Source: JABFSS01 sp964497975 (GTDB lineage: Bacteria; Patescibacteriota; Gracilibacteria; Peribacterales; Peribacteraceae). Taken from it: 64,000 nt of DNA. The position numbers were made by a program, and so were the translations under genes. The stretch lies in the NCBI GenBank assembly GCA_964497975.1, contig CAZCFO010000004.1, forward strand, positions 124,001 through 188,000. The letters are read 5' to 3'. Shown here in pieces: positions 1 through 6,626 of this stretch. The notes under the pieces are model-generated. The model had not been told where the DNA came from. It saw only the letters and a program-made list of their open reading frames with translations, and did no database searches. Position 1 is the first letter of the stretch; every line of letters starts with the position of its first letter.

Positions 1-493
1 CGCGCGTGCCCGGCTTGCAGGCCTCCAGCTTGCGGCTGATCTGGTCCATCATCGCATCGTCGAAGCAGGTGCAGTGCGTGAAGAAGATGTCGCCGTCGGA
101 GGTGTCGTGGTCGAACATGCTGCCGTGGAGGAAGCTGACCTCCTGGTCGTGCTTGTCAGGATGGTTCGGCTTCACTTCGTTGTGGTAGCGGGCTGCGGTC
201 TCGGATGCGGACTGCCACAGGTCCTCGATGAGCTCGATGCCCGTCGCGCGCTTGAGGGGCGCGAGGAAGGCGGCGAACACCACGGCCTTGCCGGTGCCGG
301 AGCCGAGATCGTAGAAGACCTCGCCGGGCTGCGGGTTGGTGACCTCCATCATGTACTGCACCGATTCCGGCGTGACTTCGCCGTAGGTGAGGATGGGATC
401 GGCTTCGCGGCCGACCTTGGAGCGTCCGGTCGAGGACAGGGAGTATCCCTGGACGGTTCCGAAGAGGAGATCGTGGAGCTCGGTGGCGGTCAT
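1..493 (-). CDS. Dot1-like SAM methyltransferase, copy 1 (C-terminus beyond left edge)
   Basis: This reading frame starts at the ATG complementary to 491-493 and runs off the left edge, so about 164 residues are visible. It carries a YGEVTPE motif, then FYDLGSGTGK (SAM-binding motif I), GIEL (acidic end of strand 2) and HCTCFDD where motif IV is expected. Order and spacing match the class I fold of the DOT1 lysine methyltransferase family. It is clearly paralogous to the next gene (563-1171), and its extended -10 (TGCTACAAT) is shared with that copy. The substrate is unknown; a protein lysine or a small molecule are both possible. The methyltransferase fold is well supported, the Dot1 affinity less so. 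Confidence 0.8.
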   Translation of the reverse strand, partial: MTATELHDLLFGTVQGYSLSSTGRSKVGREADPILTYGEVTPESVQYMMEVTNPQPGEVFYDLGSGTGKAVVFAAFLAPLKRATGIELIEDLWQSASETAARYHNEVKPNHPDKHDQEVSFLHGSMFDHDTSDGDIFFTHCTCFDDAMMDQISRKLEACKPGTR

Positions 494-524
494 ACGGTGT
501 GTGGGAATGTGTGTGAATCGAAGT

Positions 525-533
525 ATTGTAGCA
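525..533 (-). promoter_or_regulatory. Extended -10 promoter of methyltransferase copy 1
   Basis: On the minus strand TGC precedes TACAAT, giving the extended -10 TGCTACAAT about 30 nt upstream of the ATG at 493. The same block followed by ACTTCGATT recurs upstream of copy 2, so the duplication included the promoter. Confidence 0.6.
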
Positions 534-562
534 GATCGTTTCTGGTTCCACCAGAAGAAGTC

Positions 563-1171
563 TTACTTCCGGCGATAGACGTGCACCGTGGCCTGTCCCC
601 AGCCCATCTCGCAGGGGGACGAGCTGACATGCAGGAAAGAAGGGGACGGGAGAGTGCGCGTGATGGTGGCGATGCGCGCACCGGATTTCAGTTTTTCGAG
701 ACCGTCGGTGAGCTTCTGCATCATGTCATCGTCGAAACACGTGCAGCAGTGCGACACGACGATGTCTGCATCGGAATAATCCTGCTCGAAGAGGTCACCC
801 TGGATGAATGCGAGTTCCGTCTCCTGATGCCTGCCGCTCAGATGCGGCAGAATCTCCGACTCATAGCGCCGCCCCGCGTGCGCAGCGGCCAGATGCAGCT
901 CGGGAAGAAGCTCGATGCCCGCGGATTTCTTGAGCGGGACCAGGTAGGCGGCGTACACGACCATCTTCCCCGTGCCGGATCCGAGATCGTAGAAGACCTC
1001 GCCTTCCTTCGCACCGGTGACGGCAAGAATGTGGGCGACGGCCTCCGGGGTCACTTCGCCATAGGTCAGCGAAGGATCCGCTTCGCGGCCGATCGCGGCC
1101 TTTCCTATGGAGGAAAGGTTGTAGCCGGCGACGTCCGTGAAGAGCGCATCGTGGAGGCTCGAAATGGTCAT
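563..1171 (-). CDS. Dot1-like SAM methyltransferase, copy 2
   Basis: This 202-residue protein starts at the ATG complementary to 1169-1171; a longer upstream frame exists but lacks the family N-terminus. Landmarks are YGEVTPE at residues 37-43, YDLGSGTGK at 61-69 (SAM-binding glycine loop), GIELLPE near 85-91 and CTCFDD near 143-148. In eukaryotic Dot1 the corresponding blocks are the D1 loop, motif I, the acidic residue that binds the ribose, and NFAF. The last is replaced here by CTCF, so substrate chemistry may differ. It lies just upstream of a close paralog on the same strand, which suggests a tandem duplication followed by divergence. Confidence 0.82.
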   Translation of the reverse strand: MTISSLHDALFTDVAGYNLSSIGKAAIGREADPSLTYGEVTPEAVAHILAVTGAKEGEVFYDLGSGTGKMVVYAAYLVPLKKSAGIELLPELHLAAAHAGRRYESEILPHLSGRHQETELAFIQGDLFEQDYSDADIVVSHCCTCFDDDMMQKLTDGLEKLKSGARIATITRTLPSPSFLHVSSSPCEMGWGQATVHVYRRK

Positions 1172-1195
1172 GGGTGTTTGTGTGGAAATCGAAGT

Positions 1196-1204
1196 ATTGT
1201 AGCA
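1196..1204 (-). promoter_or_regulatory. Extended -10 promoter of methyltransferase copy 2
   Basis: The minus strand reads TGCTACAAT about 24 nt before the ATG at 1171. It is identical to the promoter block of copy 1. Confidence 0.6.
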
Positions 1205-1255
1205 GGAAGCCGCGCCTTGTTCCAGTATGCGATGTTTTACGGGCACCTCGCCCCG

Positions 1256-1294
1256 CACCATGACACCAAAAATCTTCCGAAGAGTGTCATGGTG
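1256..1294. repeat. Inverted repeat of the GTCATGGTGAG family
   Basis: CACCATGACAC (1256-1266) and its exact complement GTGTCATGGTG (1284-1294) flank a 17-nt loop. A further half copy, GTCATGGTGAGG, starts at 1307. Related copies lie at 5281 and 30466-30513. Confidence 0.65.
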
Positions 1295-1347
1295 AGGTGC
1301 CGGGAAGTCATGGTGAGGTACCGGCAATCGCAACCGGCCTCGAGCCA

Positions 1348-2013
1348 TCACGCGCGACGCTCCTGACTTTCTCCCGGCCCCTGCTCCGCGGCGGTCTGCT
1401 GTTTTCTGTTGGACTGCTCCGCGTCGGCCTTCACGAGCGTGTCGGCGGAACGGTCCGCCGCGCTGGAGGTATCCGCGCCGCGGGCATCCGGTGTCCGCAC
1501 GGGAGCCTGCTCGGTTGCCGTCTGCGGGTTCGCCTGATCTTGCTGCGCTTCTTTCTGGACGCCCTCGCCGGATTTCGTCTGCGCTTCGGGGATGAACGCC
1601 GTGCCGCCCACGGGGGTCGTCATCGTATCGGCAATCGCCGTGATGGCTTCGTCCTGGAGATCGAGGGTGTCCTGATCCGTTTTCTGGCCGCCCTCCTGCA
1701 GCTGCTTGGCCGTGTGCTGGAGGGTGTTGCGGTGGGAGTCGAGCCCCTTGGTCATTTTCTGCTCCAGCCGATGCGCGATACGGTCGACATCGGCTTCCTG
1801 CAGCGATTCCCGGCGGTTGGGCGACGCGTCCAGCTTCCGCTGCGCATCGGGGCCGCGCTTGTTCATCTGCTCGGTGCCGGCCTTCCACTGCGCGGCATGA
1901 TCGTCGAACTCGGCGTGCAGATCGGATTCCATGGATCCGTGATTGCCGAAAATATTCGCGATGAGGCGCGCTTCTTTTTCGGAGAGCCGGAAGGTACGGG
2001 AGGAGCGGATCAT
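1348..2013 (-). CDS. Hypothetical protein, charged and Gln-rich C-terminus
   Basis: This 221-residue protein matches no family I recognise. The first 110 residues look helical and charged. From about residue 125 the sequence is low complexity, rich in Gln, Ala, Thr and Asp, and probably disordered. There is no signal peptide or membrane segment. Its start overlaps the stop of the upstream gene (2010-2402) by 4 nt (ATGA type), so the two are translationally coupled and probably act together. I see no basis for a functional call. Confidence 0.6.
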   Translation of the reverse strand: MIRSSRTFRLSEKEARLIANIFGNHGSMESDLHAEFDDHAAQWKAGTEQMNKRGPDAQRKLDASPNRRESLQEADVDRIAHRLEQKMTKGLDSHRNTLQHTAKQLQEGGQKTDQDTLDLQDEAITAIADTMTTPVGGTAFIPEAQTKSGEGVQKEAQQDQANPQTATEQAPVRTPDARGADTSSAADRSADTLVKADAEQSNRKQQTAAEQGPGESQERRA

Positions 2014-2402
2014 GCGGCGGGATTCTGGATGAGCGAATTGAACTGGTCGAAGAAGTCCTGGCTTCGGGAACGGTCGCGGAGCTCCGCGTGCTTGAATGCC
2101 TCGCGGCGGTAGCGGTTCACCTGGGTGTCGAGCGTCTTCATGTAGTCCTGGTACGCCTGCTCGCAGCGCTCGAAGGCGAGTTCATAGCGCTGCATGCGCG
2201 CGGCTTTGTTCTCGGGCGTCTCGTCCTTGTAGGCGGCAGCCAGTTTCTTGCGCCCCTCCGTGGTCAGCTCAGGCTCAATATGCTGCATGAGAGCGTCATA
2301 CAGCTCGCGTCCTGTGGGAATGGGCGGCGGAACCGGCGGGGAGGGAAGCGGCTTCGGCACGTGTACTGAGGTTACGAAGTACGGATGTGGGTTTCCGTCC
2401 AT
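2010..2402 (-). CDS. Hypothetical protein, proline-rich N-terminus
   Basis: This 130-residue protein has a proline-rich segment (about residues 16-30) followed by a predicted all-helical region with many Lys, Glu, Arg and Gln residues, consistent with a short coiled coil. No catalytic motif is visible. It overlaps the downstream gene by 4 nt. It diverges from the membrane protein at 2461, and the roughly 60 bp between them would hold both promoters. Function is unknown. Confidence 0.6.
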   Translation of the reverse strand: MDGNPHPYFVTSVHVPKPLPSPPVPPPIPTGRELYDALMQHIEPELTTEGRKKLAAAYKDETPENKAARMQRYELAFERCEQAYQDYMKTLDTQVNRYRREAFKHAELRDRSRSQDFFDQFNSLIQNPAA

Positions 2403-2424
2403 GATAGCAGAAAACCTCCGTTTG

Positions 2425-2433
2425 TGCTATACT
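2425..2433 (+). promoter_or_regulatory. Extended -10 TGCTATACT
   Basis: TGC directly precedes TATACT, 27 nt upstream of the ATG at 2461. No convincing -35 is present. The same nonamer recurs before several other genes in the window. Confidence 0.6.
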
Positions 2434-2460
2434 CAGAAGATTTACGCCACACTCACACGC

Positions 2461-2868
2461 ATGACATTCGTCATCCGACACCCGATGCTGGCCCTCAGGA
2501 TTCTGTTCCTGTTCGTCCCCTGGTACCTGAAAGAGATGCCCGTGCGGATCGTGCGGACGTATCTGGCGTACGCCCACGCGTTCGGGGAGATGTTCTCGTT
2601 CTCGTTCATGCTGTGGACGCTCTTTGAGCCGTGGAAGAGCATCACGGATTCGTACGACATGCGGGGACTCAACCTGGAACTGCTCGCCGAGACGTTCTTC
2701 CTGAACCTGACGACGCGCGCCATCGGGTTCCTCTTCCGCATCGTCGCGATCTGCATCGGCCTCGTCGTGCAGGCGCTCGCGATCGCGGCGTGCGTCGCCT
2801 GCCTGGTCGTCTGGTACGCCTACCCGGTCCTGCTGCTGCTCGGCATCCGCTCCCTCCTCGCCATCTGA
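2461..2868 (+). CDS. Small integral membrane protein upstream of Clp-like ATPase
   Basis: This 135-residue protein starts at the ATG at 2461, the first start after the promoter at 2425-2433. A hydrophobic N-terminal stretch (about residues 8-22), a central amphipathic region and a long C-terminal hydrophobic region (about 95-133) suggest two to four membrane segments. Its TGA overlaps the next ATG (TGATG), so it is tightly coupled to the membrane-anchored AAA+ protein that follows. A partner, anchor or adaptor of that ATPase is the natural inference. The family is not recognised. Confidence 0.75.
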   Translation: MTFVIRHPMLALRILFLFVPWYLKEMPVRIVRTYLAYAHAFGEMFSFSFMLWTLFEPWKSITDSYDMRGLNLELLAETFFLNLTTRAIGFLFRIVAICIGLVVQALAIAACVACLVVWYAYPVLLLLGIRSLLAI

Positions 2869-5279
2869 TGGATTCGCGCTACTTCTCCCTGACGGCCACC
2901 AAGCCCTACGCGGGTCTCTCACTGCGCGGACTGCTCTTCGGGCCCGTCGGATGGGCCGCGTACGCGGTCATCCTCCTGCCGTTCGGGCTCAAAGCGTGGT
3001 TTGAGGACAGCCTGGATCCCATGGGCATCGGCCTCTGCATCCTGCTCTCCGCGCTCTTCGTCCTGCATCTGTTCCTGCGCCAGAAACTGGACAGTGATGA
3101 TCAGGCGCCGTTTTCGGAGAGGAATCTTGCGGGCCTGCTCGCGCGCGCGCTCGTGCAGGAACTGGGGGGCAGACACCCCGACGCGCAGAGCCTGATGAAA
3201 GCCGCGCTGCGGACCCCCCGCGGGAAATTCCTGCTCAAGGAACTCGGCATCGACCGTTCGGTGGTGCTGCGCCGCTGCCGCGGGTACGCGGAGCCGTTCG
3301 CGCTCGAGGCGTGGATGGAGGAAGCCGCGGCGGAACTGGCGAAGCTCGGGGAGACGAAGATTGACGGCAGCCTCGTCCTGTTCCTGTTCTTCCGCCACGG
3401 CGGCGAATTCAGGAACATCCTCAACGACTGCGATCTCTCGATGAAGGATCTGGAGAAGATCCTTGCGTGGGACGTCCTGCACAGCCGGCAATCGCATGAT
3501 GATCCCGTCCTCAGCCCGCAGTTCCTCCTGCGCAGCTTCGGCGGCATCGGGCGCTCGTGGGTGATGGGTTACACGCACACGCTCGACCGGTTCACGCGCG
3601 ACATGAGCGAAGGCATCCTGTGGAAATCGCGCCGCCAGGTAGTGCTCCGCAAACCGGAGATCGAGAACATGCTGCGGATCGTCAACCGCGGCACGCAGCA
3701 CAACATCCTGATCCTCGGGAAGCCCGGGGCGGGCAAGCGCTCGCTCGTGGAGAACTTCACGTACGAGCTCCGCCGGATGGAAATGCAGCGCGGGAACATG
3801 TACACGCGCGTGCTGGTGCTCCAGCCGGAACTCCTGCTCTCGAGCGCGTCGCAGCCCGACCGCGTGCTGGTGCAGGCGCTCTCGCAGGCGCAGCAGGCGG
3901 GCAAATTCATCCTCGTGGTCGCCAACATGGGCATGCTGCTGCAGGCCTCCAGCGCGAACGTGAAGAACGTCCTCCTGCAGTTCCTCCAGTCGAACGGCAT
4001 CAGCCTCATCGGCCTCACCGATCCGCAGGATTACCACTCGCTCGTGAAGTCCGACTCGGCATTGGACAGCCTCTTCGAGAAAATCTTCCTGGAGGACACG
4101 TCCGACGACGACACGATGGACGTCCTGATGGCGCAGTACTTCCGCCTGGAACGCCGCGGCATCATCATCACCTACAAGGCGCTGCGCTCCATCGTGGAAC
4201 TGTCGCGCCGGTATATCGGCGACGGGGGATTCCCCGGTCGCGCCATGAAGGTGATGGAGGACGCGATCCTCACCGCCGTCCAGAAGGGCGACAAGACGGT
4301 GCAGGAATCGCACATCCGCGACGTGGTGTCGCTCAAGGCGCACATGAACGTCCGGCAGATCAGCGAGGGCGAGCGCGACCAGCTGCTGCATCTGGAAGAC
4401 ACCCTGCACAAGAAGATCATCGGGCAGGAGAAGGCCCTGCACGGCCTTGTGACGGCTCTCAAACGCGCGCGATTGGACGTCGGCACGCGCAAGCGCCCGC
4501 TGGGCACGTTCCTCTTCCTGGGGCCCACCGGCGTAGGCAAGACCGAAACCGCCAAGGCGCTCGCGGAGGTTTACTTCGGCTCGGCCGACCGCATCGTGCG
4601 GCTCGACATGAACGAATACAGCACCGAGAGCTCCATCGAGCAGATCATCGGCGGCAGCGGCCGCTCCGAGGGATTCCTGACGAAGAAGATCCAGGACGAG
4701 CCCTTCTCGCTCGTGCTGCTGGATGAGATCGAGAAGGCCCACCCGCACGTGCTCAATCTCTTCCTGCAGATCCTCGACGAAGGCCGGCTGACCGACGGCC
4801 GCGGCGCGAAGACGGACTTCCGCAACACCATCATCATCGCGACCTCCAACGCCGGAGCGCTCTTCATCCGCGATTTCTTCAAAGCGCACCCGAACGCGGA
4901 GCAATCGCAGGACGACTTCAAGCGCCAGCTGTTCGACGCGATTCTGGCCCAGAAGCTCTTCTCGCCGGAATTCCTCAACCGCTTCGACGACGTCGCGCTG
5001 TACATGCCGCTCACGGAGCCCCAGGCGCTGCGGCTGGCCATCCTGATGCTCGACAGCTTCATCAAAGACTTCGAGGCGAAGCGCGGCATTGCCGTGACCG
5101 TGGATCAGGCGGCCGTGATGGCCCTCGCGAAGAAGGGGTACAGCATCGAGTTCGGCGCCCGCGAAATGCGCCGCGTGCTCACCGACACCGTCGAGACCTA
5201 TCTGGCGGATTACATCCTCGAAAAAGACGTGAAACGCGGGGATACGGTCACGATCACGAAGGCGGATTTGAAGTTGTAA
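2868..5279 (+). CDS. Membrane-anchored ClpA/ClpC-type AAA+ ATPase with degenerate first ATPase domain
   Basis: This 803-residue protein starts at the ATG within TGATG; frames opening upstream run through the previous gene. Two hydrophobic segments (about 20-45 and 50-68) anchor it. A helical region resembling Clp N-domain repeats follows (about 80-220). The first AAA+ domain has a Walker A-like GKPGAGKR near 283-291, but its Walker B position reads ILVVANMG (about 346) with no Asp-Glu. The second AAA+ domain is intact: GPTGVGKTE near 552, LLDEIEKAHP near 616, sensor ATSNAGA, and the ClpB-type C-terminal D2-small domain. No [LIV]-G-[FL] ClpP-docking tripeptide is visible after ATSNAG. I infer a ClpP-independent remodelling ATPase at the membrane with one active ring. 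Confidence 0.85.
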   Translation: MDSRYFSLTATKPYAGLSLRGLLFGPVGWAAYAVILLPFGLKAWFEDSLDPMGIGLCILLSALFVLHLFLRQKLDSDDQAPFSERNLAGLLARALVQELGGRHPDAQSLMKAALRTPRGKFLLKELGIDRSVVLRRCRGYAEPFALEAWMEEAAAELAKLGETKIDGSLVLFLFFRHGGEFRNILNDCDLSMKDLEKILAWDVLHSRQSHDDPVLSPQFLLRSFGGIGRSWVMGYTHTLDRFTRDMSEGILWKSRRQVVLRKPEIENMLRIVNRGTQHNILILGKPGAGKRSLVENFTYELRRMEMQRGNMYTRVLVLQPELLLSSASQPDRVLVQALSQAQQAGKFILVVANMGMLLQASSANVKNVLLQFLQSNGISLIGLTDPQDYHSLVKSDSALDSLFEKIFLEDTSDDDTMDVLMAQYFRLERRGIIITYKALRSIVELSRRYIGDGGFPGRAMKVMEDAILTAVQKGDKTVQESHIRDVVSLKAHMNVRQISEGERDQLLHLEDTLHKKIIGQEKALHGLVTALKRARLDVGTRKRPLGTFLFLGPTGVGKTETAKALAEVYFGSADRIVRLDMNEYSTESSIEQIIGGSGRSEGFLTKKIQDEPFSLVLLDEIEKAHPHVLNLFLQILDEGRLTDGRGAKTDFRNTIIIATSNAGALFIRDFFKAHPNAEQSQDDFKRQLFDAILAQKLFSPEFLNRFDDVALYMPLTEPQALRLAILMLDSFIKDFEAKRGIAVTVDQAAVMALAKKGYSIEFGAREMRRVLTDTVETYLADYILEKDVKRGDTVTITKADLKL

Positions 5280-5280
5280 T

Positions 5281-5291
5281 GTCATGGTGAG
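5281..5291 (+). repeat. Half copy of GTCATGGTGAG repeat
   Basis: A single GTCATGGTGAG lies directly after the Clp-like gene. It is identical to the arm of the inverted repeats at 1256-1294 and 30466-30513. Confidence 0.5.
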
Positions 5292-5349
5292 CTCGTCGAA
5301 CCATGGCATGAGCAAAGCCTCGGCATCCGTCGGAACGTACATTTAGCGT

Positions 5350-5405
5350 GCCGAAGGGTCGAACTACACATCGGCGTGTCTCCTTCGACGGGCTCAGGAT
5401 GACAC
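5350..5405. repeat. CTTCGAC/GGCTCAGG intergenic repeat
   Basis: CCGAAGGGTCGA is followed by TACACA and then GTGTCTCCTTCGACGGGC and TCAGGATGACAC. The two halves are partly complementary. The TTCGAC-GGCTCAGG core recurs twice in tandem at 33978-34022. Confidence 0.5.
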
Positions 5406-5414
5406 GCCGTCGCA

Positions 5415-5424
5415 TTGCTATACT
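5415..5424 (+). promoter_or_regulatory. Extended -10 TTGCTATACT, leaderless spacing
   Basis: TATACT ends 6 nt before the ATG at 5431, so transcription would begin at or next to the start codon. There is no room for a Shine-Dalgarno site. Confidence 0.65.
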
Positions 5425-5430
5425 TCGTGC

Positions 5431-6114
5431 ATGCGGAAGCCCCAGATCATCGCCATCGGCGGCGCGGCATTCGCCCGGCGCGGCGCGAAGCCGTTTTTTG
5501 AGGAATACATCCTCAGGCAGACGGGGAAGAAAAGGCCGAAAATCCTCTTTATCGGCACGGCCACCGGCGATACGCCCCGCTACATCGCGATGTTCTACGA
5601 ATCCTTCTCCCGTCTTGAGTGCCGTCCGTCGCATCTGCCCTTCTTCGAGCGCACGCCCGATCTGGAGAAGACGATCATGACGCAGGATGCGATCTTCGTC
5701 GGCGGCGGCAATACCAAGAGCATGCTCGCCGTCTGGCGCGAGTGGGGACTCGACCAGATTCTGCGCAAAGCCTGGAAGAAGGGGATCGTGATGAGCGGCG
5801 TCAGTGCCGGCGCCATCTGCTGGTTCGAGGAGGGCGTGACGGATTCGTGGGAAAAAGTCCTCAAGACGCTGCCCTGCATGGGATTCCTCAAAGGCAGCTG
5901 CTGCCCGCATTATTCGGGCGAAAAGGACCGGCGCCCGTCGTATCACCGGATGCTGAATGCAAAGGAGATCCTGCCGGGTATCGCCATTGATGACGAAGCT
6001 GCGGCGCACTACGTCGGCGGAAAGCTCCATGCGGTCATCACGCCAAATAAGAACGCCACGGCCCGGATGGCGAGCCTCGTACGGGGAGAAATCGGCGAAC
6101 AGATGATCGTATGA
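5431..6114 (+). CDS. Peptidase E-like family S51 serine peptidase
   Basis: This 227-residue protein has the S51 (dipeptidase E/cyanophycinase) layout: an N-terminal IIAIGGAAF strand-loop, ILFIGTATGD, then IFVGGGNTKSM near 88-98, and the nucleophile elbow SGVSAGAICW near 119-128, whose Ser after Val is the expected nucleophile. S51 enzymes cleave after Asp, as in Asp-X dipeptides or isoaspartyl peptides. There is no signal peptide, so it is cytosolic. Length fits peptidase E (about 230) better than cyanophycinase. The ATG lies 6 nt after a -10, so the mRNA is probably leaderless and the gene monocistronic. Confidence 0.85.
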   Translation: MRKPQIIAIGGAAFARRGAKPFFEEYILRQTGKKRPKILFIGTATGDTPRYIAMFYESFSRLECRPSHLPFFERTPDLEKTIMTQDAIFVGGGNTKSMLAVWREWGLDQILRKAWKKGIVMSGVSAGAICWFEEGVTDSWEKVLKTLPCMGFLKGSCCPHYSGEKDRRPSYHRMLNAKEILPGIAIDDEAAAHYVGGKLHAVITPNKNATARMASLVRGEIGEQMIV

Positions 6115-6124
6115 ATGCCAATTA

Positions 6125-6556
6125 TCAGTCCTCCGCTTCCCATTCAGCGATCTCTTCTTGAGAAATATGCCTGGGACGCATTTGACCCCGGAATTCGAGG
6201 TCGCCGCGCAGCGGAATAGGGCGCTGCAATCCTACGGATCCTATGGCCCCAAACGCCGCGGCTCGTAAATCAGCGATGAACGATCGTACTTCTTCCAGAA
6301 GGGATGGCTCGAGTGCATCCGCAGCGAGACGAATGAGCTCCGGGAAAATCGCCGCAATCAGCGGTTCACTATTCACCTGTATCGCATTGCCGCTCTCCTG
6401 GAGAAGCTCACAAACATGGCTATGAACTCTCAGTATAATTACTGCCACGTTGGGCTTCCGGCCTGTGCACTCCTCCAGATCCCTGGCGAGGGCGGAAATA
6501 TCGGCCTGGATCACGTCACTGGAACGATTGCCTGCGCGCGTGTTGAATCGAGTCAT
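6125..6556 (-). CDS. Hypothetical protein downstream of mfd
   Basis: A 143-residue protein if started at the ATG complementary to 6554-6556 (a start 30 nt upstream is also possible). It contains a predicted helical core and no catalytic motif or membrane segment that I recognise. It lies about 70 nt downstream of mfd on the same strand and could be read through from it. Coding status rests on an uninterrupted frame with plausible composition only. Confidence 0.45.
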   Translation of the reverse strand: MTRFNTRAGNRSSDVIQADISALARDLEECTGRKPNVAVIILRVHSHVCELLQESGNAIQVNSEPLIAAIFPELIRLAADALEPSLLEEVRSFIADLRAAAFGAIGSVGLQRPIPLRGDLEFRGQMRPRHISQEEIAEWEAED

Positions 6557-6626
6557 GCCTACAGGTAAACAATGAATATCTTCCATTGCAAGAAACAGGC
6601 GCCAACGAACGATGTCGACACATTCA

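Noticed and set aside
2919..5342. 807-residue open frame on the minus strand opposite the Clp-like gene
   Set aside because: It is the antisense shadow of a well-supported AAA+ gene in GC-rich DNA, with His/Asp/Arg/Glu-biased composition and no motif.
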